A DNA stretch of 64,000 bases, from assembly GCA_022592435.1 (NCBI GenBank), contig JABYQS010000162.1, positions 1-64,000 of the forward strand. The letters are read 5' to 3'. Under the pieces are notes generated by a model. It did no database searches, had not been told where the DNA came from, and saw only the letters and a program-made list of their open reading frames with translations. Within the stretch, counting starts at the first letter, position 1, and every line of letters starts with the position of its first letter. The position numbers and the translations under genes were made by a program. This stretch comes from Cerioporus squamosus (lineage: Eukaryota; Basidiomycota; Agaricomycetes; Polyporales; Polyporaceae). Shown here in pieces: positions 34,601 through 47,247 of this stretch.

Positions 34601-36997
34601 TGAACCGTTTCCAGCCTGCTTACGACAATGGTGTCAGTGAGCAGCAGTTGAGGGAGCTGATCATGTCGAGTCGAGAGCGGACGATCGTCTCGAGGAACGG
34701 ACCGATGGGTAGGGCTCCTCGAGTTGTATATGTGTAATTTGTTGTTGACTAGCATCCTCTGCTCTTCTCCTATGACATACCCCTCTATCATACAGACCAG
34801 TCGCCGTACAACCCGGGCCAGCCATTCAATGATCCTGCTATCATGTCAGCGAGAATGGCTTCTCCAAGCCTCAGTCAAGCCATGCCGAACGGTCGGTTCC
34901 CCCCGCCGGGCATTGACAGCTTCGCGTCCCACCCCATGGCGTTCGGCCCTCCGCCTGGCTTGCCATTTCCCGATGAAGCAGTAGCAAGTCCCGCCCTCAC
35001 CAACCAGCATGCCTATGGGAGCGGCCCGTCTACAAGCATGGATGTGTCGCAAAGCGGCTCTGCGCATGGTGAGTCCTTTTCTTTCCGCTTCGTCGGGTGG
35101 GCGTCCCAGGTCTGTGTACCGAGCTGCCGTACTTTCAGTGCGGAAACTGTATCATCGGCCTTGAGATCAACCATCACAACGGCCCGGTCTCCACTTCCCG
35201 TCGCTGCATCCCCCGCACTCTGCTCGCTGTCTCTGTCCTCCCGGTAGGATACTCGTGAAAGTACGTTGACGCTGACATACGCTTGTTCTTGTTGGGTCTC
35301 TTTCCGCTGCGTTCGACTGTCGTATTCTCGTTCACCCTCACTCCACCCCTATACCCCCGCTACTCGTTCATTCGTTCTCTCGTTATGCCGTCATTGCAGT
35401 GTCGACGGCCCCCTCCCCTGTTCCTCTCGAGTCTCCTGCTTTGTCTTCTTCAGACTTTCCTGCACTGTCCGTGGCGCCCGAGCAATCCGCTGCTCCCGAC
35501 GTCCCACAGGGTACCGACTCCTCTGCTGCCGAAACCGAGACGCTCGACACTGCTGCACAGGAGAAGGCCGCGCGCAAGGCTGCCAAGAAGGCCGCTGCAG
35601 CCGAGCGCGCTGCAGAGCGTGCACGTCTCGCCCAGGAGAAGGCTGCCGCTCGTGCTGCCGAGAAGGAGCGTCTCGCGAAGGAGAAGGCCGCGGAGAAAGA
35701 GCGGCAGGCCGCGTTGAAGGCGGAGAAAGAGAGGGCGGCTAAGGAGAGGGCGGAGAAGGAGAAGGCAGAGAGGGAGAAGGTGGCGAGGGAGCGCGAGCAG
35801 GCTGCGAAGGAGCGTGCGGAGAAGGAAGCCGCGGAGAAGGCTGAGCGCGGGCGCGCTGCTGAAGCTCAGCGGGCGGCCACTGCCGCAGCGAAGGCGAGCA
35901 AGCAGGCTGCTACGGCGAAGGCTGGTAAAGCCACGCCGCCGACTCCTGTCGCTGCTTCTCTAGCGGACAAGGGTGGTCGCAAGGCGCAGGCTTCGAAGCA
36001 GAGCACTCCCATCACCCCGCCGCCGTCGGAGCCTGTGGTGCAGGCACCCATCCTCGCCAAGATGCCGAAGAAAAACAAGCCTGTCACGAAGCCCATCAAG
36101 ATCCCGAGGGATGACCATGCAGGCGACGCCGCGTCTACACTTCCATCGGCAGCCGCCTCGGACGCCCCCCAGTTGCCAGATGGCCGCGACAGCAGCTCGA
36201 ACAACTCACGCGCCCATTCGGTCGACAGGGCGCCGGTTATTCAGCCTCTTTCAGTGAAGGACATGCTGGCCGAGCTCCACGTCCAGTTTCCCTGGCTTGA
36301 CCTACCGAGGCATCCGTTCTTCGACATGTCGAAGATCAACCCGGCCTCGAAGGTGCCGTTGGAGTATGGGCCCCTTGTCCACGCGCTTTCTGCACTCTCC
36401 GTTGGGGGTGGTTCGTTCGCCAACAACATGCCATCCGGTTCGATTGACAACGCAGTCTCGTCGTTCCAGCAACTCCTGGAGACCCTGACGCAGACCATCT
36501 CCGACCTCCTGAGGCTGCTTCCCCGCACGACTTGGGACGACAGCTCCTCATTCGATGGCGTGCTCCGGGACATGTTGAAGGGTGACGACTTCCTCGAGGA
36601 CGGTGGAGACGACCAGAACAGCCAAGGCAAGGAGGACGAGGTGGCAGCGCTCACGCTTGCGCTGGAGCGGCGTGCGCGTTGGATGGAGGTGCAACTCTCA
36701 AAGCTTGAGGAGCTCCACCGCGACATCAATACCGCTGCGGTGCGCGCCGTGCTCTCGTTCAACGATAACGGCTGGGACCCGAACGGTTCTCTCCCGCGGT
36801 TGGGCAACACGCTCCCTCGCTTTGACAACATTGGGTTGATCAACCAGGATGGGGAGTACCGGGCGATGTCGGCGGACGAGCTGGAGAAGAAGCTGGTTGT
36901 GGCGAAGGAGGCGGCGCAGTTTGTGGAGGCGGAGCTGAGGGAGGTGATGCAGAGCTTGCAGGGACTGAAGCCGGTGGATGAGCACGAGGACTACTGA
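31657..36997 (+). CDS. NOT4: NOT4 (CNOT4-type) RING E3 of the CCR4-NOT complex
   Basis: Ubiquitin ligase subunit of CCR4-NOT, acting in mRNA decay and co-translational quality control. It carries the distinctive C4C4 RING (CPLCLEEMD...CPCGYQVCQFCW...CPACRREY), a basic coiled coil (RLTQQKKQRERERKELD), an RRM (NVVYVVGLGPRF, EYFGQYGKISKIVITK) and a C3H1 finger (GVSCPDHSCMNLHEWGD). The rest is long and Pro/Ser/Gln-rich with PPGL repeats. A Lys/Glu/Ala coiled coil (35.5-35.9 kb) and a conserved C-terminal region (WLDLPRHPFFDMSKIN) follow. Most introns are 50-90 nt; the 331-nt one at 35069-35399 joins SAH to STAPSP in phase. If that intron were wrong, the C-terminal third could be a separate gene; the in-phase junction makes one gene more likely. 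Confidence 0.88.
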
Positions 36998-37550
36998 GAA
37001 GCAGAACGAAAAAGCATTCCGTTGTAACTTTGCCCCTTAATTGACAGCATACGTGGCCACAGCCCCGGCATGAGCAGTTGCAAGCGCACTACTAGTCTAC
37101 TACTAGCCTGCTGCACACCTCGGAGAACTGGTGACTCTCGAGGTTACGTACAACCGGGCGTGCGAAGTAAGATGGAAGCTCTGGCAGGTGACTATAAAGC
37201 GTCCCATAGAGGCCAGTACCCCCAAAATGCCTCCTTCACTGCTACCGCATCCACCACGCGTTGGAAGTCGCTCGTCGGTGAGTTGGATATCTTTGTGCAG
37301 AACCTGCAGAGTAGAGGATGAAACGCACTGGGCTCTGAACACCTTGATGTTATGCAATACGCTCCATAACATTATGAGCGGCGGCTTAGAAACCCGTTAA
37401 CTGACCCTAACTCAATTTTACTTTTCCCGCGTAAACGAAATTTGCTCACTCAATTGCTTGTAAGTAGACTTCGTCAGTGTCCGCTCAATCGACGCCCCTT
37501 CATCCACCACGCTCAGGCTACGAGCCTGACTTCTTCTACCTATCTGGTCA
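36998..37550. other. Spacer
   Basis: About 550 nt between NOT4 and LCP5. No gene, repeat or clear promoter element seen. Confidence 0.4.
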
Positions 37551-38837
37551 ATGGCGACGACAAGTGCAAATGACGCGGCAAACACGCCCGACGACGAGAA
37601 TGTGGAGGCCTTCTGCGATCTCCTCGACCAGATGAAAGTCAGCATGTCTGCGGCTAGGGATATAGTGAAGACTCTACGGGAAAAGTCAGTGTTTACGCAT
37701 GTCGAAGTCTCCGCAGGACGCTGACGCGTATGGGTTGTTGCAGGCAGAGTACAACATCTGAACTAGATACCCGCGAGGGAATCTCCCTACTCTCCCTCAA
37801 ACACCACATGATGCTCTCCTACCTCCAGTCTCTCAGCCTCCTGACAGCTCGACGCGCCATCGGACACTCTCTGGCGGAACGTTCCCCTCCTCAAGCCCCA
37901 TTCAGTGCTAAGGACAGGCCTCCCCGCGGCAACGGTGCAGGGGATCGCGTGGACGCTACAGTTGAAGCGAGAGTCGTGATGGAGAAGGTCAAAGTGTTGG
38001 AGGGCCGGATGAAGTATCAAATCGACAAGCTAGTGCGCATCGCGGAGGAGGGAGACTCTGCGAACAAGAATATAATCAACGGTGCGTCTCCTTGTACGAG
38101 GATCCCTCTCTTCGAGCTATTCAAACCGTTGGTTAGATCCACTCGCGTTCCGCCCGAACCCGCAAGCACTTATGGACGACGAAGGCTCCGAGGACGAGGA
38201 GGACGGCGGCAGTGTTGCTGGCAACGACCGCGACGGCGTCTACCGTCCGCCCAAGCTCGCTCCTATGCCTTACGTCGAGCCGAGCAAGTCCAAGGACAAG
38301 GACAGGTCGCGCCGTGCTCCAGTCCCGTCCGCCCTCGCGAATCTTGCGCACCTCGACCCCTCGAAACCTTACATGGAATCGACATCTGGCCTAGGCTCAA
38401 CGCCTGCTCTGTCGTCCGCCCGTGCGCGCGAACTCAAGCGCATGGTCGATTTCGAGGAGGAAAACTTCACGCGCCTGGTGATGAAGAAGAAGGAGACGCG
38501 CCGGCGAGCACTCGACGAGGCAGACGTCGCGCTCGGTGGGACTGGCATGGCGTCTGCGCGGCGGGGACGCGTCCCTGGTGTCGGATTGGATGACGAGTTC
38601 AGGGATATCATCAAGTCGGTTGGGAGAAGCAAGCAGGGTGTCATTGGAGACGGGTATGAGGAGCTGCGCCAGAGAGGGAAGAAAGAGAGCGTGTTGGCAC
38701 GTTCCAGGGCGAGGTCGAGAGACGATGCGCTTGAAGACCTCGGGGACGATGGGCCGAGACAGAGGAAGCGGAGCAGGTTCGAGAAGGAGGTTAAGGCGTC
38801 GAAGAAGAGGGTTCAATCCAAAAGTCGTAGAACGTAG
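37551..38837 (+). CDS. LCP5: LCP5/neuroguidin (Sas10/Utp3/C1D family)
   Basis: U3 snoRNP/SSU-processome protein for 18S rRNA maturation in the nucleolus. Three exons. The N-terminal Sas10/C1D region reads FCDLLDQMKVSMSAARDI, then after an intron GISLLSLKHHMMLSYLQSL, and EKVKVLEGRMKYQIDKLVR. The next exon gives DPLAFRPNPQALMDDE, the signature of Lcp5/neuroguidin. The C-terminal half is charged, with the YVEPSK, SARARELKRMVDFEEENFTRL and RKRSRFEKEVK blocks expected of the family. The start MATTSANDAANTP is the first Met in frame. Intact. Confidence 0.9.
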
Positions 38838-39042
38838 GCTAGCCATTGCTCCGAGTTAGTACTTCGACGTGTCCCCTGCACGGTGTGGAATGGCATCCCA
38901 ATGTCCCTCACCCCCACAAAGCTCTGTTGTTTGCAACTCGAAAGCAATGCGATAGCGACGATACAACGAAGGGCCAGTCTAGTCAATACATGTGTTGTGG
39001 GTCACTGCTACAGTTTTGCGTCCTCGTTCCCGCGTCGCGGCA

Positions 39043-42000
39043 CTACCTATTCCTCCAGTTATGCTGCATGTACCCATGATGATTCGGTCCCGGGATGGGG
39101 AAGAACGGCGGCGTGGCGACGGCGTTCAGGGGGTAATGGTGGTTCCCAGGTCCGCCGAAGTGCGGCTGCTGCAAGAACGCCCCGCGACCCATGGCGATCT
39201 GTGGCATGGGACTCGCAGTGCCCGACGCCGGCGCTGGCGTCGTACTCTGCTGCTGCCCGGGTGGAGCAGGGGGCTTGAAGTTCTGATAGCAAATATCGCG
39301 TCTACCGTCATGTAACGATGATAAGACTAGAAAGACGTACATATTGTCGACCTTCACGGTAGAGCTCCTCGAGCTTCTTGTCGAACGTGCCTTCAGCCTC
39401 CAGCTGCAGATGGACCTTGTATAGCTTAAGTGCCGACAATGCGTCCTCGATCGAGTCGTGGGTGTCCATCTGAATGGTCTCATTGAGGACAAACCATGTC
39501 AAGAAGCGCAATGATAGTCGCCGCTGGCGGTTCTCCAGGTAGTACAGGTCCACGGTGTCGATTACTTGTTCTGGGGGGACGAAGATGTCTATGGCAGGGA
39601 TGATTGTTAGAGCTTCCCATCCACGCCAGCACGGCAATGTGACGAAGATAGGCGTACTGATGATTCGGAAGTCCTTCGACAGACCATGTCCTATGAAGAT
39701 GCACCCGCTATCGACGAGTAGGCGTAGCTTCTTATACACAACCTTCAGAGGCGTCAGCGTGTAGCGACTCAAGCTTGGGTCCAGATCTCCGACTAAGTAC
39801 GTTCTGATCAGTCAAGGTTCTCAACGGGGAGCGATGGAGAAACGCACACTTGATGCCGGAGAACTCCGTCAGATAGTCCACGATGATCTCGCTGGTATGG
39901 ATGTGATCATCGATGAAAGGCACACCCTCCTTGGGCCCGTCGCCTCGCAGGACTGAAACCCGGGCCAACGATAGCCGTGCAGGACGGATGACCTTCTTCG
40001 TGCCGTCTGAACGATACTCCGTCTCCTCCTGTTGCATAGAGACGAACTCGGCGTCGATGGCGATGAGGGTGCCGGGCTTTGGGAGCTCTTCAGGTCGCAG
40101 AGGCTCGTGCTTGATGGCACGCGGATCCCGGTTTCTATAGGGGACCAGAGTCAGTGCTTATGGCGAATGGGTCAACAAGATGGCACCTACATGGCGATGT
40201 TCGTGTCCCGACAAAGAATAGTGCTGTCCATCTTGTCGGGTAGTCCGCTGAAGTCGAGACGTTGACACACGTCGACCCGCTCTAGGTACAGAATTGCAGG
40301 AACCTTTAATGCAAAGCCTGTCAAATCGATGGAGCCTCTTGGCATTTGTGGAACGCTTCTTACCTTCCAGCTCGACGGGACGCTCAATGCCTCTTCTTCA
40401 GTGATGTTCTGCACGGCGAAATCGTTGAAGATAAACCAAGGCTCAGGGTCCGACTCCTCTGCCTCAGGCACTGCGTCCACCGTGAGTTTTGTGTGTCAAG
40501 GATGAATGAGGTGCCTACCTTTGACAATCGCGACAAGATGCGAGTGTGCATCCTTCTCGACCACCTGCACGACCATCGCCCTCAGCTCATACACGACCGT
40601 CTCGGGGTCGTCCATTCCATCAATGTGGCCCCGAATCTCGATCCTCGGTTTGAGGAACGTCGTACGCCTCTGATCGCGCCAGAACTTGTGCGTCTCCTCG
40701 TTGTGGCAGGCAGCGTTGACGGCCAGAATGGGGGGTAAGTCGCGGGTGCGTATCGAGCGGCGGCTCTCGAACGTCGCGAACTGCTTGCACGTCTGACACG
40801 TCGCCTTGTGCGTCGTCTGGCGGAGCAGCGAGTTGCGGAGGATCGACGCGAAGTCCGTCTCGTGGGCGGGATCGTTCGTCGGGAGTTTGCGCACGGGGTA
40901 GGTTAGGTCGATGAGGTGCGTCATGTTCTCTTTCTCGCGCACCGCGTGGCAGCTCTGGCAGACAATGACGTTCTTGGCGTCGATGCCGAGCAGTTGGGTA
41001 ATGGGGGCAGGCGCAGGAGAGAGCAGGTCGGCCGGTCCGAGGTTGGGGAGGAGGGTAGGGTTATGGGGGAAGGAGTTGCCCTCGGAGCTCAGGTGGTCGA
41101 TCAGGAAGCGGTGGAAAATCTGAATCATGTGCGCGTAGTTAAGCTCTGTACTTTCGCGCCCATAGTCGATCAACTCGATGGCGTTGTTCACTGCCTCGCT
41201 CGTGAGCACAGAACAGTCGTTCGAGGACGGATCTAACACGTACTCTGGGCTAACACGCCGACGGTCTTGCAGAAGTTGCTCGACTGACAATTGGTTCCGT
41301 GTGCATCTTCGAGCATGCGTGTGACGAAGCCCAGCTCGCACAGGAGACAATGTTCTCGAGGACAGTCCGTCGTGATATGTGACTTCGCTAGACGCCTGAT
41401 GGGGAGCGTATAGTGCATCAGCTGTACCAACGGGTTCGTGTACGAGTTCAGGATGTGCGTCTCCAGGCCGCTGAATGACGTGCGGTTATAGAACCTGTAG
41501 ACGCATCTATGAGGAGGTGCTTTAATCGGATTCTTCATTACACGCACCCGAAGTCGAAGTCCTCAACACCAAACTTCGAGTACTCGATCTCGACTTTGCG
41601 GTAGCATTTTGGGATGATGTCCGGGTTGTACTCATATGTTGGCGTAACAGGCTCGGACTGAGGTCAAGCTCTCGGTGAATCTAAGGCTGCAATTATTACA
41701 TAGCAGGACTTACGTCATTGTAACGCGTCCTGCCGCTCCTGAATCGACCGCCGGGCTTCCGCGGTGCAGTGGCAACGACATTGCGACGACCTCTTAGCTC
41801 CTTGGGCAGTGTTGCATAGGCAATAGAGTCGTTGACCTTGATCGAACTCAGCACTTGCTGAGGGATCTTCGCAGGAGGCGGGAAGTACATGTTCGAAGGC
41901 ACGAAATCGTTCGTCCACGATGAGAGCAGCAGCGAGTTGTAGTACGGCAATCCAATCGTGCTCAGAGGACTAGAGACCGCTTGTCAACGTCAGAACCAGG

Positions 42001-43205
42001 CTCGGGGTGTGAACATGCTCACGTCGACTTCGTCCAATTGATCTCCGGGAGGGCTTCCGGGGCATCCGGCCAGTCGAGCGGTTTGCCTTCGAACCCGTTG
42101 AAGGGCAGCATAGCCTCGTCTTCAGCGGCAGAAAGCAGGTGAATCGCACCGTCGGAGTCACCAAACGCCATGTACGCGCCAGTAGGTGAGGCTGCGACTG
42201 AGCTGATAAACGACGGCGCATCGAGCTACCAGCTGTGTCTAGCGATGTCCTGCGAAAGGGAGTCGTCGCACGTACCTGGTAAAACTCGTTTGAGGATAGG
42301 TTGCTTGAGTCCACTATTTGCACGAGGCCTTGGTTGGAGGTGATAGCAAGAGTAGACGGTCGGTTAGGGAACCTAGTAATGAAGGCAGGCCCAGCTGAGA
42401 ATGGAATCGGTGGGAGTGCCTTCAAGTTGCGCAAATCGTAGATCTTCACAAGGGGGTCAGGGTACGGTCGCCCTTGGCTGCGAACTCTCAGCAAAAGTCC
42501 GATTGAAGAAGCGTGGGTCCGCACCGAATACCAAGGCCGATAGTGTAGAGAAGCGTAGAAGTCGCCTCAATGCCCTGTATGCCACTCAGGTGCGCCTTGA
42601 TCGCGTTTGACCCGTATGACCGTATTGTAGCATCTCGTGGATCGTGCAGGCGGATCCAACCGTCCGCATCTCCGGAGACAAGGTATGACTGGGAAGCGGT
42701 GAAGTGTAGATGGGTCAGGATTGACGGGACCTGGGATCTCCGCAACACGGAGCCAGTCTGAGTGTTCAGGAGGATCAACTCTGACGCGCCCGTAGAGACC
42801 GCGATGGTGGACGCATTCGAAGGTTTGTCGGAGAAGGTGGTTATTTGATTGCCAGGCCTGAACAGCATGTTCCAGCCTCGTACTCTACAGCAGGAAAGAA
42901 AGGTCTCACTTGAAGTACCAGGCATTCACCCCGCCCTTTCCCCATGCTCCGATGCCCTCACCGGCGACGCCGCACGCGATCACATTAGTGTCTGTCGCGG
43001 AGATCCTCTTGACGGCAAGGTGACCCCCCACGGGGTAATGCACCCCTCTCAGACCTCGAGGTGTGTAGTTTGCGCACACATACCCGGAGTTCGTTCCAGA
43101 CCAGAGGATATCCGAGACAGGGTCGAAGGAGAGAGCAGTGATCGGCTGAGGCAGAACATCTCTCTGGTAGACGAGCGAGGGTATCTGGTGGTACGTCGAC
43201 GACAT
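39043..43205 (-). CDS. PAN2: PAN2 poly(A)-nuclease catalytic subunit
   Basis: Catalytic subunit of the PAN2-PAN3 deadenylase that shortens poly(A) tails early in cytoplasmic mRNA decay. About a dozen exons keep the family order. An N-terminal WD40 propeller comes first (ALSFDPVSDILWSGTNSGYV; VSGDADGWIRLHD). A linker (PDIIPKCYRKVEIEYSKFG) follows, then an inactive ubiquitin-hydrolase-like domain with Cys pairs (CQSCHAVREK, CQTCKQF). The DEDD RNase comes last. Its catalytic acids are visible: AIDAEF (Asp, Glu), GHGLSKDFR (Asp) and DTHDSIEDA (Asp). The tail is Pro/His/Gly-rich (PNHHGYMQHNWRNR). Start MSSTYHQIPSL at 43205. No lesion found. Confidence 0.94.
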
Positions 43206-43928
43206 TCAACCGAGCATGTGAGCTGCCAGTACAGTATAGTACAGGCTAAGTGCCGTCGAGGTCGCGGAGGTCAATGTCCAAGCTGTGGCGCACGCGCTTC
43301 ATCTTCAAGTGCTTCATCTCGGGCGTCAAAGCTCTCTGTGTTCCCTGACAATGACCACTGTTCAGTTCTTTGCTTTACTCCGGATTCCTCGCTCTGTGTT
43401 AGCTCTTTGCGCCGCAAGTTGTTGTGAATGACTTTGGAGATGGCCTTGTGTAGTCTTGGCGGTGGTTCGAGCTGCTAGGGTTCACGGTCAGGAACCACAA
43501 AGGTACGGGCATCAGTCGCATTCTCCGTCTCGGAGTCCAGGTGAGAGGACCACAATTACCCTGTCTGATAGTGTTGAACCACTGACCCAGCTGCTGACAG
43601 GAACCATAACGCGGGCCGCACTATGTCGATCGTTCATATCTCTATGCCATTGACTCTATCGGCTTGCTATCACCGTATCTGTCTCAGGCGCGGGTCGGAG
43701 GCCAACGTCCAACCCCCGTACTTGGCATACCAGACCATGGTAGATCGTCCGCAATGTCCGGTTATCTCTGTTCTGACAAATCGCACTGCGCTAGCATTCC
43801 TTATCGCGTTCCCTGGGGACCCCCGCGGTTGCCGTTACGGTCATTTTCCCCATTTCGTGGCAGTGTTGTGAGATAACCGACTATGTCTGTTATCTCTCCG
43901 TGCTGCATGCGACCACTACGACCTATCA
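43206..43928. other. Divergent intergenic region
   Basis: About 700 nt between PAN2 (minus) and the agmatinase gene (plus). Overlapping frames look random. No repeat seen. Confidence 0.4.
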
Positions 43929-43936
43929 TATATAAG
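43929..43936 (+). promoter_or_regulatory. TATA box of agmatinase-like gene
   Basis: TATATAAG 64 nt upstream of the ATG at 43993. Confidence 0.65.
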
Positions 43937-43992
43937 AAGGACATGATCCTCGTTGAGGAGTTTCAGCGCACACCCATCGCGCACCGCTCGCC

Positions 43993-45533
43993 ATGGTCTT
44001 CTCGCCTCGCCTCAGCGCCGCTGCCTTCGTTGTGAGCCAGGCTGCTCAGGTCCTTGGGGGCATCCAGTACCCCATGGGCGTCGTCAACTCGGAGAATGTC
44101 AACTCGCTCAACTTCACCGAGATCTTTGCGCCCTACGGCGGCGACATGTCGAACGAGGCATGGGCCAGGACCGCCTATAACGGCCTGACAAGTTTCGCAA
44201 GGGCGGCCCCAATCAGGTGCTTCGGTGCTGACGCCGAGACTGGGTACGACGTTGCTGTAATCGGGGCGCCATTCGATACCGCGACCAGCTTCCGCCCTGG
44301 GTGAGTGACTTGTATGAACTGGTTGACCATGTGAATGCTTGAATGCTAACGAGTTCGCAGTGCGCGTTTCGGTCCCAACGGTATACGCAAGGGTTCTCGC
44401 CGTCTCGGCATCAACAGAATCAACGTCCCTGCGGGCATCCGTATCACAGACCACCTCGACGTCGTCGACTGCGGCGATGTCCGTGAGTGCCCAAGAGCCC
44501 GTTCGTTGCGGTCGATTTGTTGACCACTTTCGTCAGCGATGGTCCTGACCGACAACAAGGTCGCGCTCCGCCAGCTCGAGCTCGCGAACGCCGCCCTTCT
44601 CTCGGGGACAAGCGTCCATTCATATACGGGAAAGAGCATCGCCAAGGATGGCAAGTTCCATCCACGTGTGTTGACTCTCGTACGTGTCATCGCCGTGTTC
44701 CTGCATGAATATAGCTCAGCGAGACCACAGGGCGGTGACCACACGATTACTCTGCCCCTGCTCCGCGGTGTCGCGAGCGTATACGGGCCCGTCAGTGTCA
44801 TCCACTTTGACAGCCACCTCGATACGTGGAAGCCGAAGCCGATGGCCGACAGCCCTTGGCTCCCTGGCGAAGAGATCCCCGTCAGCCATGGCAGCTACTT
44901 CTACTACGCGCACAAGGAGGGTCTACTCGCACCCAATAACGCCAACATCGTGAGTTCATACTCATCCTCCTTCTTGCCCATTATCTCTCATAGTCATCGT
45001 CTCATGTAGCACGTTGGTATTCGTGGGGCGATCAATAGCTGGGAGGACTACGAAGATGACTACAAGTTCGGCTGGATCATCTCGCACGCGTGGGATGCCG
45101 AAGACATGGGCTGGCAAGGCATCGTCAAGAAGATCCGTGAGACGGTTGGCGACAACCCGGTGTACAGTGAGTCCTCACGCGCGCCGTATGAAATCTCTTT
45201 CTAAGTCGCTGACTGGTTCACATAGTCACTCTTGACATTGATGTCATTGACCCCGGTATGGCCCCTGCGACTGGAACCCCGGAGATCGGCGGTTTCACCA
45301 CGAGGGTGCGTCCTGCATCATCGATCGCTTTTGCTCACGGAATCGAATATCTCCTCCGCCCGCAGGAAATAAAGAAGATCCTCCAGGGTCTCGCTGGTTT
45401 GAAGATCGTCGGCGCTGACATCGTCGAAGTCGCGCCCGACTACGACACGCAGGACGAGATCACCCAGATCGCTGCCGCCAACATCGGCTGGGAGATACTC
45501 GGTCTCATGGCCAAGACGCCTTTGACCGAGTAA
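43993..45533 (+). CDS. Agmatinase/arginase-family ureohydrolase, probably secreted
   Basis: Manganese ureohydrolase of the arginase/agmatinase superfamily, hydrolysing a guanidino substrate to urea and an amine. Seven or so exons join cleanly. The Mn-binding motifs are complete: GGDHT (His), FDSHLDTW (Asp, His, Asp) and TLDIDVIDPGMAPATGTPE (Asp, Asp). ARFGPNGIRKGSRR and IGAPFDTATSFRPG are typical of agmatinases. The N-terminus (MVFSPRLSAAAFVVSQAAQVL) is mildly hydrophobic and could be a signal peptide, as in many Agaricomycete homologues with an N-terminal extension. Substrate (agmatine or another guanidine) is not determined. The ABM genes follow on the same strand. Confidence 0.88.
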
Positions 45534-45865
45534 GTTTTAGTCTGCTTGCAGCATCGGATGGGACATGTGAATCATGGTGGTCTGGATGGGATATCTGACA
45601 TGTATAGTGTAGTGTAATGCATAGAATACTTCGGGATTCATCCGTTAACGATTCCAGCTAGGTCTGCAGGCAGCTTTCCTACCATGGCCGCCCTATACAG
45701 GAGGAACAGTACGCATCTTGACATAGATGTGAAGTTGTGGCGACGAGTGGGAAATGAGCTCATGTCGTCGGCGCTTGCTGGGGAATTCCACCTATACATA
45801 GGCAAGTTCTATGCTTGCCCACGCTCCTACGACTTGAACTCGAGCACCGCACAACGTTCAGCGAC

Positions 45866-46702
45866 ATGGGCAACCCGACAGTAGAGCTCGTATATGCTCC
45901 TGCTATGGAACTCGTTCGCCAGGACCCGCACAACAGGGACGTCGTGGCGGCTCCTTTCTCGGTCCTCAAGGCGCAGGATGGACTTATCAAGTGCATACGT
46001 CTCTGTCACGGTCTTGTCCAAGTGTTCCAATATACTAACAATTGGCACTGTGTTCCCTGCGACAGGATCTACTACGGGGTCCAGCACGAGGACAAAGCGA
46101 CGGCATACCATATCATAGGTAGCGTCGTGAACCATGCTGCGATCGCATATGCAGGGACTGACTCGACCTTTCCTGTCTCATCACGAAGTATGGGAATCAT
46201 ACGAGCATCACAAGAAGCTCATGGACGACACCACGACCTACCCGAAACTGACGGGTTCTGTCGCGTCCGTCTTTGACAAATCCAAAGGCCCGGTCACGAT
46301 GCTGCACATCAACACCACCAACGAGCCCTACAAGGCCTTTGAGGCCCCCGTGGTCGAAATCGCGACCTTCACTCTCCAGGAGGGTCAGTCCAAATCCGAG
46401 CTCGAGGCGCACGTCAAGACCCTCGTGGACGCGGTGAATACCAAGACGGAGGCAGACGGCGTCTTCCACGCTTCGTGGGGTCCGGTGAGGGAGAACGACA
46501 ACGCCTTCGTGGTATTCATCGGCTGGACTACCGTCGACGTACGTTTCTTGCGGCGGATCGGTATCGGAAACTGACCAGCGGTTGCGATACGCAGGCGCAT
46601 TGGGGTCTCGTGAAGAACGATCCCGGAGCGATTGACCTCATCGGCAAGTGCAAGGCCATCGCCGACGTCGCGGTTGTTCACGTCCCATTGGCTCTGTACT
46701 GA
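45866..46702 (+). CDS. Dimeric alpha/beta-barrel (ABM-like) protein 1
   Basis: Small protein of about 225 residues resembling stress-responsive dimeric alpha/beta-barrel (ABM/Dabb) proteins. Four exons: MGNPTVELVYAPAMEL ... DGLIK, then IYYGVQHEDKATAYHII, then VWESYEHHKKLM ... WTTVD, then AHWGLVKNDPG ... VHVPLALY. The sequence holds two related halves: YGVQHEDKATAYHIIVWESYEHH resembles WGPVRENDNAFVVFIGWTTVDAHW (each shown in part), so it is probably an internally duplicated barrel. Intron positions match those of the paralogues at 47248 and 54800. No signal peptide, so probably cytosolic. Family members include mono-oxygenases and cyclases, but no catalytic residue can be assigned. Confidence 0.72.
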
Positions 46703-47112
46703 GAGCGTCGGCGAAGCATATAGTGACTAGTGCGGAATCATATGGAGCGGCGAGGCTCTTATGATCGATATCTGCAGCTGTACCATGGTGTACCAATGGA
46801 TAGCTCGGTAACTCCCGAGTCGACGCCTATATATTGCGCGCACGACGCCCCCCGATACCAAATGCACGTAATTCCAAACCCGTAGGGCCGTACCGCGAGA
46901 TCTAAACTGACTTACATCTGATACCAACTACAGTTGAATGGGCCTGTGGCCCTGCCATGGGAGAAAACGCCTGAAGCCGCCACAAAGCTCAGGCTATGTC
47001 AGCTTCCGACCGGGCAAGCCGCCGGGCCCGCATACGACATTTACACCGATGGTGCGATTGCAGCGGACTGTAAGCTGACTATGCGGAGTAAGTAATGCGA
47101 CTTGTAGCCGAG
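46703..47112. other. Spacer between ABM genes
   Basis: About 400 nt with no recognised gene and no ABM remnant. Confidence 0.4.
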
Positions 47113-47120
47113 TATAAAAG
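47113..47120 (+). promoter_or_regulatory. TATA box of ABM gene 2
   Basis: TATAAAAG about 130 nt upstream of the ATG at 47248. Confidence 0.6.
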
Positions 47121-47247
47121 CGGTAAGTATGAGATGATCTCGGCGACTTCGATTACGATCGACCTTATAAGCTCGTTGCGTCTGAGTCCGTTCGCCCACG
47201 CTCCTGCGACAACTTGTATCGGTGCAACTCACTGATAGCTTGACGAT

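Noticed and set aside
40911..41236. Plus-strand frames opposite PAN2
   Set aside because: They mirror the conserved PAN2 coding strand and have no independent protein features.
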